From positions 59,973-123,972 of the forward strand of contig NZ_SEWX01000006.1 in the NCBI RefSeq assembly GCF_004307455.1: a stretch of 64,000 nt of DNA, given 5' to 3'. A program made the translations under genes and the position numbers. The notes below the pieces were generated by a model. That model searched no databases. It was not told the DNA's origin and was given only the letters and a program-made list of their open reading frames with translations. Of the stretch, positions 51,701 through 62,100 are shown piece by piece (position 1 is the stretch's first letter; each line of letters begins with the position of its first letter). Source of the DNA: Aquirufa nivalisilvae (lineage in GTDB: Bacteria > Bacteroidota > Bacteroidia > Cytophagales > Spirosomataceae).

Positions 51701-52823
51701 CATTGGCTGAAAAAACAATGGATTTATTCCCATGATAATAACCGGCTGTATTACCATCAACATCATAAGTTCTTAACATTAAATTAGTACTTAATCCTGC
51801 ATTTCGAATTAAGGTTGCATTACCCGAAGAATTTAACACTTTTATTCCGATTGCATCTCCTCCATAATAAACCATAGGAACTGAATTAGCAATATTTGCA
51901 TTAGACTGTAAAGTGGCAATTAAAGTCCCTCCGACTGTAACAAACCCTTTATAACTAAAACCCAAGTTCGATAAATCTGCCACCCCATTCACAAAATCCG
52001 TACTCAAGTTCAACAAATTAGATCCATTCGTTCTATTAAAACTTCCTGGTAAATTGGCTAGTCGAATAATGACAGGATCATTTGATGCATCATATTCGGT
52101 GATTGGATTAAAATAATGGTCGACTACATAAACTAAATTTCGACCAATTAATGGGATTCTATTATATTGAATTTGATTTATCCGAAGTTTAAATCTGCTA
52201 AATTCCGCATGAGACACCTGTACGGTAAGCTGGTCTAAGCCTGAGGATTGAATTTGAGAAACTTTATCCAATACTGTGATTGTAGTTGTTTCTGCTTTAA
52301 ATAATGTCATTGGCAAAATGGCTAGACCATTAGTAAAATTGACACTAAATCCTTCGGTTCCCATTTCAATATCAGCAAACTGAGGTTTGAAGTCGGCATC
52401 TATGTGTATTTCTCCTCCAGAACGTACCAAATCACTTGAATCTACTTCAAAAACAGCACTGGGTCCAGCAAATGCAATTTCTCTATAACCACTATAACTC
52501 ACATCCACGTTTCCATTATCGTCCAATGCCGAGATGGTGATATCTTGACTAGTTCCGGCTATTTGGTGGGTATCTCCCGTTATTTTTAAGCGGGTAGCTA
52601 AGCTCATTTTAGTCGATGCTGAACCTGCCTTTTTTGATTGATCGAATTGATTCCCATCTTTTGAGTGCAGTATTACATTTTTGCTAGTGGAATGTGGCTT
52701 GGTGGCTTTAGTCCAATGACTTAAACAAAAAAATAAGAAACAAAGGCCTAAGAAAAATTTTGCGTTAGGCAAGCAGGACAAAAAGCTCGTGGCTTTTCGA
52801 TTGAATTGATGATTAGAACACAT
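48792..52823 (-). CDS. Giant surface protein 2: Ig-like repeats, TSP3-like region, T9SS type B sorting domain
   Basis: 1343 aa, paralog of the neighbours. N-terminus MCSNHQF..., with hydrophobic core about residues 22-36 and the same long N-region as protein 1. Two Ig-like pairs (about 70-560, TGDTHQIAGTSQDITISALD...YSGYREIAFAGPS), then a TSP3-like region (about 560-1240), then the CHU_C domain (GFSPNGDGVNDTFIIPG, YNRWGSLVFE, DGIYYYIIDF). The Ig pairs are more diverged than in protein 3. Terminators lie on both sides, so it is its own transcription unit. Confidence 0.9.
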   Translation of the reverse strand: MCSNHQFNRKATSFLSCLPNAKFFLGLCFLFFCLSHWTKATKPHSTSKNVILHSKDGNQFDQSKKAGSASTKMSLATRLKITGDTHQIAGTSQDITISALDDNGNVDVSYSGYREIAFAGPSAVFEVDSSDLVRSGGEIHIDADFKPQFADIEMGTEGFSVNFTNGLAILPMTLFKAETTTITVLDKVSQIQSSGLDQLTVQVSHAEFSRFKLRINQIQYNRIPLIGRNLVYVVDHYFNPITEYDASNDPVIIRLANLPGSFNRTNGSNLLNLSTDFVNGVADLSNLGFSYKGFVTVGGTLIATLQSNANIANSVPMVYYGGDAIGIKVLNSSGNATLIRNAGLSTNLMLRTYDVDGNTAGYYHGNKSIVFSANASPANTGQIPQINGKNIGDVNTIFFDKGQTLSVAIPSVFYKVEEFYISVSDGTISSSSIVDQLFVKNNHNATLVKFSVNLYSPQTSGEAFIGDNTVTALDAYDNVITNYNAGTTVNNVRVSTSLKGTISGLSGINILNRAGDFVNGVANLTRLGLKFTGREGVGTFTFTRTLNNITGTSNVITMYSGDMDHDGLLDTYEIGNNSELPKDTDKDGILDFVDTDSDNDSLLDSVESGGDMDHDGIPNFLDLDSDGDWLGDSDERDGDNDLDGKPNFLDDDSDNDGIPDAWEGKNKCATCTTSIDNHGDGWDDRGQNTPVIDTDLDGQPDYLDQDSDNDGIPDRVELGADIDGDSIPNFRDLDSDNDGIPDTLEAGNFEHPRDTDSDGLADFEDVDSDNDGLPDSLEVGPNPSKPLDTDQDGIPNYLDSDADGDGILDIWELGNAPLHPLDSDMDGLPDYLDLDSDGDGIPDVLEKGNKTQPQDTDHDGIPDFQDSDSDGDKIPDRLEAGANPLKPLDTDSDGQADFLDLDSDNDSILDQIEAGINALIPTDTDHDGVPDFREIDADSDHIPDQIEVGQNPAHPVDTDADGMPDYQDLDSDNDGIPDLIEGNFTGKIPVDTDSDGKADYVDLDSDGDGIADFIEAGLSPTHPLDTDLDGIPNFQDVDSDADGILDKIEAGLNPSIPADFDADGIPNYIDLDSDNDTISDKIEAQPFSNGPTDTDHDGFADYLDLDSDNDKIPDRVEVGKDSNNPLDTDHDGLPDYRDLDSDGDKIPDALEFGKNPLSPIDTDGDGKPDYQDTDSDNNGITDTEEVGPDPTNPLDTDTDGIYNYLDADDDGDGLLDKWENDLNLGALPDCDHDGIPNQLDPDVCETYLTNGFSPNGDGVNDTFIIPGILSLPNHRLSIYNRWGSLVFETDNYKNNWDGMSNNADTLLTNDGKIVDGIYYYIIDFGTVRPMIQSYLYVNRMKNN
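49160..51155 (-). repeat. TSP3-like Ca-binding repeat region of surface protein 2
   Basis: Tandem DTDHDG/DSDNDGIPD units of about 37 codons. The conserved Cys insert (KCATC) is at about 50800-50835, as in protein 1. Confidence 0.85.
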
Positions 52824-52997
52824 ATTTTGATATGCACAAACTAAGTACCATAAAGGTGTTTTGTCTGGCTATTAGTGGTTAAAATTGCAATTATTCATTG
52901 CGCTACAAATATCAAAATATTGGTGGAGAAAATACTTATTAAAAGGCAAGAAATTTGTTCTCTTTTCCATAGGATTTTAGAGTCTCTATTTACCCCA

Positions 52998-53032
52998 ATA
53001 AAAAAGTCGAAACTTAAAAAGTCCCGACTTTC
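52998..53032 (-). terminator. Intrinsic terminator after surface protein 3 gene
   Basis: On the minus strand AAAGTCGGGACTTTTTAAG folds with CGACTTT followed by TTTATT. Lies about 75 bases past the stop of the third gene, in the 282-base gap before protein 2. The rest of that gap holds only the promoter region of protein 2. Confidence 0.7.
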
Positions 53033-53105
53033 TGCAATCCGTGTTCTAATGTTTTTGAGGTTTCCCTCTTATTGAAATGATGTATAGGGCATCATTTCAA
53101 TTTCT

Positions 53106-56100
53106 TTATTTATCCAATCTGTTCACATAAATGAACGATTGAATATTTGGTTTCGCTCCTTTGAAGTCGATGATGTAGAAGTAAACACCATCTGTAATTG
53201 TACCTTCTCCTTGAACGATACCTACGCCTTTTGGTATCTCGCCACCCCAATCATTTTTATAATTGTCGATTTCGTACACAATATTACCCCAACGGTTAAA
53301 GATGGTTAAGTGGTGGTTTGGCATGCTCATGATTCCAGGAATCACAAACTTATCGTTGACACCATCTCCATTTGGTGAGAATCCTTGCGTCACAAATGGT
53401 TCGCAAATATCCTTATCCTTACTATTTGGTATACCGTCATGATCACAATCTGGTAAAGCACCGTAATTCAAGTCATCCTCCAATTTATCTGGGATACCAT
53501 CACCATCATCATCAGGATCTTTGTAATCAGGTATTCCGTCTCCATCGGTATCAATTGGATGTAATGGATCTGGACCAACTTCTTCTTTATCTGAGATACC
53601 ATTATTATCCGAATCAGTATCACGGTAATCAGGTAAACCATCTCCATCGGTATCATCTGGGATATTTGGATTTTTGCCAGCCTCAATTTTATCTGGAATA
53701 CCATCTCCATCAGAATCTAAATCACGGAAATCATAAATACCATCTTTGTCTGTATCCAATGGTTTAGTTGGATCAGGTCCTACCTCTACCTTATCTGGTA
53801 TTGTATCTCCATCCGTATCTAAATCTAGGTAATCAGGCAAGCCATCTTTATCCGTGTCTACTGGTACTTTTGGATTATCGCCAGCTTCAATTCGATCTGA
53901 AATGGTATCATTATCTGAATCAGTATCGGTATAATCGGCTTTACCATCTTTATCGGAATCTACAGGAATCATTGGGTCTTTACCCGCTTCTACGCTGTCA
54001 GGGATACCGTCATTATCCGCATCTAATTCACGGTAATCTGGGAGATTGTCTCCATCAGAATCCTGAGGTTTCAATGGATTTGCTCCAGCTTCAATGAAAT
54101 CTGGTATACCATCGTTGTCTGAATCAGTATCACGGTAATCGTATTTCGGTGAACCATCTTTTAGGAAGTCTCCATCTGTGTTCAGCGGATTATTCACGTC
54201 TGGACCAACCTCAATACTGTCTAATATACCATCGTTATCCGAATCAGTATCACGGTAATCTGGTAATAGATCGCCATCAGAATCCAATGGCACTAATGGT
54301 ACCATACCAGCTTCTATGCTATCTGGAATTCCGTCATTATCCGAATCCGTATCAATCATATCTGCCAAACCATCTTTATCCGTATCCACAGGTACACCGT
54401 TGATAATACCTACCTCTACTCCATCTGGCATGGTATCATTATCTGAATCAGTATCACGATAATCTGGTAAACCATCTTTATCGGAATCACGTGGCATATT
54501 TGGATTTGGACCCACTTCCATACGGTCTGCAACGGTATCATTATCTGAATCCGTATCACGGAAGTCATCCTTACCATCCTTATCCGTATCCAATGGTTTC
54601 CATACGTCGCTACCTACTTCCACTTTATCTGGAATGGTATCATTGTCCGAATCTAAATCCAACATATCTGGAATTCCGTCGCCATCTGTATCAACAGGTT
54701 TCGATAAATCCTTACCTGCCTCGATTGCATCTGGAATACCGTCTCCATCAGAATCCGTATCCTCAAAGTTTTTCAAGCCATCTCCATCCGTATCCCAAGG
54801 TTTATTGCAATCTCCTACTTCAACTATATCTAGGATACCGTCTCCATCTGAATCTGTATCGCGGAAATTGGCCAATTTATCTTGATCCCAATCTGCGCCG
54901 CCTTCTACTCCGTCTGGAATACAGTCATTATCTGAATCTAGATCTAAGAAGTCAGGTGATCCATCCTTGTCGGTATCTATCACTGCTTTGTATTCCCCAC
55001 GATCATCCCAACCGTTATCATTGTCGTCATTCGAATTATCGCATTCTCTACACTTATCTTTTCCTTCCCATGCATCAGGTATACCGTCTCCATCCGAATC
55101 TGCATCTAAATAATTTGGTATACGATCTCCATCATTGTCCGTATCACGCTCATCGCTATCTCCTAACCAATCGCCATCCGAATCTTTATCTCGGTAGTTT
55201 GGTTTACCATCTTTATCTGGGTCATTCGTTAATTCTATCTTATCTGCGATTCCGTCTCCATCAGAGTCTAAGTCGATATAATCTGGTGTTCCGTCCTTAT
55301 CTGTATCAGGTACTGGTGCAGGGTTACCTTCTAAGAAGTCAGCCAATCCATTTCCATTCACATCTGGTCTAGATCCATTTTTATCCACACGGCCATCATA
55401 ATTATCATCGATTGTTCCGCGCTTGTTGTCTGTTCCTTCCCATGCATCCAATATTCCGTCATTATCTGAATCGATATCCAAGAAGTTCATCACTCCATCT
55501 CCATCCGTATCGTATGATCTTTCTTGAGAATCCAAGATTCCGTCGTTATCAGAATCTAAATCCAAGTAATTGGCATGACCATCTCCATCGCTATCGATGT
55601 TCTTCTCAATCATGTCTAAGATACCGTCGTTATCCGAATCTGGATCTAAGAAGTTAGGAATACCATCTGAATCAAAGTCTTGGCAAGATCCTGTTCCTAA
55701 ATAGCCTCCGTTACATTCCATTTCGTTTGAAATACCATCGCTATCGCAATCTCCTGCAAAATATTTAGCATAACCAACACTTCCTTTTGGAGGAATATAT
55801 CCTGCTACTCCACCAGAACATGCATTCGATGGTTCAACGTCGGTTCCATTTGGAGATCCATCGCCATCGCAATCCATCGCTTTCCATGATGCGGATGTTT
55901 TAGATAAAACAAATGAACTCATCAAATAGGAACAACCGTCGTTTACATCTGTCTTATCTATTAACTCTTGTTCATCTGTCACACTATCGCCATCTGTATC
56001 TGGTGAAACTACCACAATTTCAGGAGTTTGAACGGCAGCACCTTCAGTTGGTGTAATGGTAAATTTACTAGACCCAGAAGTAGCTTCCTTATAAGTAATT

Positions 56101-59100
56101 CCTAGTACAGAGAAATCGGCAACCCCTTGAGAGAAGTCAGTTGGTTTAGATAAAACATAAGTACTTTGACTCGTTGACGTTGTTCCAGATACACTGGTGA
56201 CCACAATCTTAACTGGGTTTTCAGCAGCGTTAAATGTTTTAACCACATTACCCCATTCATCCACAGCGGTCATTGATCCCGTAATTGGCTTACCTGATTC
56301 TTGTACAGGATCTAATTTTACCTCTAATGTGTTGAACTTATCTGGCACAACGGTGATTGGCAATTTGTTTTCTGGCTTAGTTACAATAGATCCATTGACC
56401 GTTCTTGCATCTAGATTGGCTACCTCAGCAGCAAACAAGACTAATTCTAAGGTAGCAACTCCATTCACAAATTTGACCATTACATCAGATCCAAATGGCG
56501 TAAATCCATCCAATACAAGATTGGCACTGCCAGTTCCTGTTTTAGCATTTGCCAAACTAGCTCCGCCCGTTGCACTACTTAAAATATTAACGGTAGAATT
56601 CGTCGTTTTCTTACTTGATTCTACTCGTGATTGTGGCTTACTATCACTTGGTATCGAAGCCGTTGATGTCTGAGATAATCCAATCTGAGGCATAGCATTA
56701 CGGTTTGGAGAAATGGATGCTCCAGCAAATGCCATGAGTAGATCTTGTTTAAAATCTGTTATTGTATTTTGATACTGATCTACTGCAAATATGTCGATGG
56801 TCAGTTTAAGGCCAGCTCTTACCGTATTATTGTTTGATTTAATAATGAAGTTGGCAGGTGCACCCGCTGTCACATTAAAGGCATTTGACTCACCCGTTTT
56901 ACCTGTCACATTATTAGATGTCAATCCGCTTCCAGTGGCCAATAATACCACACCTGTTTCACTCTTCGTATACGACCAACCACTAATTTCAACAGAGCTA
57001 GAACCTGCTAACAAGGTAGCTGAAACAGTTCCTGTAAGAGTTCCTGTACCTGTTTTCACGGTTAAGGTGATAACACCATTGGCTGTTGCTTTCACCGGGT
57101 TATTGGTCACATCCACTAATGTAGCGGTGATCGTTTGCGGTAAACCTGCGACATGGTTAGCAATAGTGCTTAATTTAATCTTAGCAGCTTCACCTGAACT
57201 TAACGTAATGCTAGGACTTGTTACTGTTGCACCCGTAGAAGCCGTAAATGTAAATGTAACGGCACCAGTTTCACCTGTATAAATTAAACCTAAACTAGTT
57301 AAGTTGGCTACTCCATTAACAAAGTCAGTGGCAGCATTCAATTTGTTGGTACCAGACAATCCTGATATTGTTCCAAGCGAGTTGGTGCTAACTGTCACAT
57401 TATTACTACTTGCATTAAAGTTCGTGATGATATTACCAAAGGCATCTTGAGCTGTCAAGGTATTGACACCCACAAATGCTTGTCCTGCTACTTGAGGGCT
57501 GCTTAAGTTCAACTCAAACTTAGACATGGTGGCTGTGCTAACAGCCACAGTCAAGCGATCGGTTCCAATTGTAGCTATAGTTCCTTCGGATGCCGAAATG
57601 GTTGCTGTTTCTGCTTTATACAATCTCATCACTGCAGTAGCTACACCCTGACTAAAGTTCAAGCTTGTAGCTGTACCCATATTCGTACCATCTATGCTTG
57701 GTGCTGTCACTGGGCTGGCTGAACTAGTAGCACCACTGAATGTCACTAATTTAGATCCTGTATACCCTAAGGCTGTATTTCCACTAGCATCTTTGGCAGT
57801 AATGGTGATAATTTGTTGTCCACCTGCTGTTTGGGTACCAGAACCTGTAATAATCAATTTCGTAGCTGCTCCCGTATTGAAAGTAATACTTGCAGTTGTT
57901 TGACTACTATTTCCACTTAATACTGGGTTGCCATTGATGCTTGCTACAAATACACCTGTACCTGGAGTATTTGAACTTACAGTGGCAGTATAAGTTCCGT
58001 TACCATTATCTGTTACAGCAGAAACTGTTCCAACTCCAGAAGATTTGGTAATAAGTACTGTTGCACCGCCAGTCGTTATGGCATTACCATTTAGATCTTT
58101 CGCTGTTACTGTTAAAGTTTGCGTACTACCATCTGCAAATATATTCGCTGTTGTTGGAGTTAATGTAGACACAGTTGCATTGACAGCACCCACTGTAAAG
58201 GTTATGCTTGCTTGCGTTTGACTAGCCGTTCCACTTAATACTGGATTAGCATTGATGGTGGCTACAAAAACACCTGTACCTGCTATTAATGAGCTAACCG
58301 TAGCTGTATAAGTTCCATTAGCATTATCTGTTACGGCAGAAACTGTTCCTACACCAGATAATTTAGTTATTACTACAGTAGCTCCACCCGTAGTAATCGC
58401 GTTACCCAAAGCATCTTTGGCTGTAACAGTTAATGTTTGTGAAACGCCAGAAGCTACCAAACTCGCACTAATAGGTGTTAATGTAGAAGTAGCTGCACTC
58501 GCCACATTGGTATTAATTACAATGGATGTGCTAGTTGCAGCTGTTCCGCTTGCAGGCGTGAAAGTAAATGTACCTGTACCTGTTACACCTGCATAAGTTA
58601 ATCCAGTCAAGCTAGAAACTCCAGCTACAAAGTCAGTCGCACTGGTCAATTTATTTGTACCAGATAATCCAGAGATGGTTCCAGCTAAGCTTGTTGTTAC
58701 AGTGATATTATTAGTAGCTGCACTAAATCCTGTCACTGTATTTCCGTATGCATCTTGAGCTGTTAAGGTGTTAGTACCCGTGAAAGCAACTGCGCTATTT
58801 TGAGGAGAAGCTAAACTTACCGCCAATTTAGAGAAGGTACTTGGAGTCACTGATAAACTTAATCTGTCAGCACCTGTACTAGAGATCGTTCCATCTGTAG
58901 CTTCGATTAGAGCTGTTTCAGCTTTAAATAGCGTGACGTTCAAGGTAGCTACCCCATTGACAAAAGTAACTGGTGTCGCTGTTCCAAACGCAATGCTCGT
59001 TGCTATAGGTGAAGTAGCAGGACTTGCAGATGAATTAGCACCCGAGAATATCAATGACTTAGTACCTGTATAAATCGTCGATGTATTACCATTAGTATCT

Positions 59101-62100
59101 TTAGCCGTGATAATGATACTTTGAGCTACACCAGCTGCTACGGTACTTGCGGCTGAGGTAATCACAAATTTAGTCGCCACACCACCATTGATAAGAATAT
59201 TACCACTGGTAATAGCTGTTCCTGTGTTAGGTGTAAATGTGAAAGTACCTGTTCCTGGATTACCAGTATAAATCATACCAAGGCTAGTTAAATTAGCCAC
59301 TCCATTTACAAAGTCTCCTGCTGCATTTAATTTATTGGCACCAAATAAACCGCTGATTACACCCGATAAGCTAGTACTTACTGTAACATTATTAGTAGCT
59401 GCACTAAATCCTGTCACTGTATTTCCGTATGCATCTTGAGCTGTTAAGGTGTTAGTACCCGTGAAAGCAACTGCACTATTTTGAGGAGAAGCTAAACTTA
59501 CCGCCAATTTAGAGAAGGTACTTGGAGTCACTGATAAACTTAATCTGTCAGCACCTGCACTAGAGATTGTTCCGTCAGTAGCTGCGATTAAAGCTGTTTC
59601 TGCTTTATACAACGTGACGTTCAAGGTAGCCACCCCATTGACAAAAGTAACTGGAGTCGCTGTTCCAAACGCAATGCTCGTTGCTATAGGTGAAGTAGCA
59701 GGACTTGCAGATGAATTAGCACCCGAGAATACCAATGACTTAGTACCCGTATAAATCGTCGATGTATTGCCATTAGTATCTTTAGCCGTGATAATGATAC
59801 TTTGAGCTACACCAGCTGCTACGGTACTTGCGGCTGAAGTAATCACTAATTTAGTTGCATCACCACCATTGATAATAATATTACCGCTAGTTATAGCTGT
59901 TCCTGTGCTTGGTGTGAATGTGAAAGTACCCGTTCCTGGACTACCAGTATAAATCATACCAAGGCTAGTTAAATTAGCCACTCCATTCACAAAGTCACCT
60001 GCTGCATTTAATTTATTGGTACCAGATAATCCAGAGATAGTTCCAACTAGGCTAGTACTTACTGTAACATTATTCGTAGCTGCACTAAATCCTGTCACTA
60101 TATTTCCGTATGCATCTTGAGCCGTTAAGGTATTAATACCTTTGAATGTCTCTGAACTATTTTGAGGACTAACTAAGGCTAGAGCAAATTTGCTAAAGTT
60201 TCCTGCTGTGACAGCTACAGTTAATCGATCAGTTCCTTCTGCTAAAACACTTCCATCCGTCACAGCTACATTAGCCGTTTCTACCTGATATAAAATCATG
60301 CTAGCCGTGGCCACACCGTTACTAAATGTAATGGTGGTTTCTGTTTCAACGTCTACGCCCGCAACTTTAGCTTTTGTCACTGGGCTAGTCGATGGATTTG
60401 CTCCAGAGAATGTCAATAGCTTAGCACCAGTATACGACGTAACTGTATTTCCACTAGCGTCTTTCGCCGTAATGGTGATAGTTTGAGCCACACCAGCTAC
60501 TTGGTTTGCAGCTCCAGTTACAATGAACTTGCTTACACTTCCACTTGTGAAAGTTACATTCGTACTTGTTACAGCGGTACCTGTCGCAGGAGTGAAAGTT
60601 AAAGTACCAGTTCCTGAAGTACCTGTAAATTTCAAGCCAAGGCTCGTTAGGTTGGCTACTCCATTTACAAAGTCACCTACATTAGTAAGTTTATTTGTTC
60701 CTGATAATCCTGAAATACTACCTGTTAAGCTAGTTGTTACACTAATGTTATTTGCCGAAGCATCAAAGCTCGTTTCCACGTTGCCGTATGCATCCATGGC
60801 CGTTAAGGTATTTGTCCCAGTAAAGGCCACCCCATTTGCTTGCGTACTAGCTAATGTAACTTGTAGTTTATTAAAGACAGCAGGATTAACTGTTACCGCT
60901 AAGCGATCAGTTCCTGTTGAAGAAATAGTTCCATCACTTACTGCAATAACTGCATTTTCGACACGATACAGGTTCATACTAGCTGTGGCCACACCATTGG
61001 TGAACACAACACTAGTTGCTGATCCAAAGGCTGTGCTTCCCACTGTAGGATTAGTCACTGGAAGTGAAGAAGCTGCAGCTCCAGAGAATGTCAAGCTCTT
61101 CGTTCCAGTATAGCTTGTAATGGTATTACCTCCTGAATCTTTTGCTGTTAAAGTAATTGTCTGTGCTGTACCTGCAATTTGTGTAGCAGATCCTGTAACA
61201 ATTAGTTTATTCAAGGCTCCAGGATTAATCGTTACAGGACCACCTGAGCTAGCTGAACCAGACGTTGGTGTAAAGGTAAAGTTAACTGAGCCTGCTAAGC
61301 CAGAATAAACGATACCAAGGCTAGATAAATTAGCTACACCATTAACAAAGTCTCCTGCTGCATTTAATTTATTTATGCCTGACAATCCTGAAATGTTACC
61401 TGTTAAACTAGAGCTTACAGTGATGACATTAGAAGCCGCATTAAATGTGGTCACTATGTTACCATAAGCATCTTTGGCCGTCAAAGTATTCGTACCAGTC
61501 CAAGCAATAGCATTTGATTGTGATGCGGCTAAACTTACAGTAAGCTGGCTGAATGTTCCTGAACTTACTGTCACAGCTAAACGATCAGAACCGCTAGAAG
61601 CTGTTATACCCGCAGTACTTGCCGCAACATTGGCAGTTTCAGCGGCATACAATACAAGACTCGAACTAGCAACACCGTTGTTAAATGTCACTACTGTATT
61701 AGAACCAAAATTGGTAGCTACAGCAGTTTTATTAGTAGCACTTGCGGTGAAATTACCATTAGGTGATAAACTTGCTCCTGAGAACACTAGGGTTTTGTCT
61801 CCTGTGAAACTAGTTACAATATTTCCATTGGCATCTTTCGCTGTAATTGTAATTGTCTGAGCAACACCTGCTGTTTGTGTGGAAGCCCCCGAGATAATCA
61901 ATCGAGTAGCTGAACCAGAACTTACACTTACGTTAGAACTTGTTACTGCTAATCCTGTAGCTGGAGTAAAGGTAAATGTACCTGTACCTGAAGTTCCTGT
62001 AAAGGTTAGACCTAGGCTACTTAAATTCGCTACGCCATTCACAAAGTCTGATGCACTGGTTAATTTATTCGTTCCACTTAAACCACTAATACTTCCTGTT

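Noticed and set aside
50102..55657. Many long plus-strand frames antisense to the Asp-rich repeats (Tyr/Leu/His-rich)
   Set aside because: They are shadow frames caused by the biased GAT/AAT/TCC codon use of the TSP3-like repeats on the minus strand.
53470..55990. Regularly spaced short repeats that resemble a CRISPR array
   Set aside because: Repeats are in-frame Asp-rich codons of a long open gene, not palindromic, and spacers are also repeat-like. No cas genes nearby.
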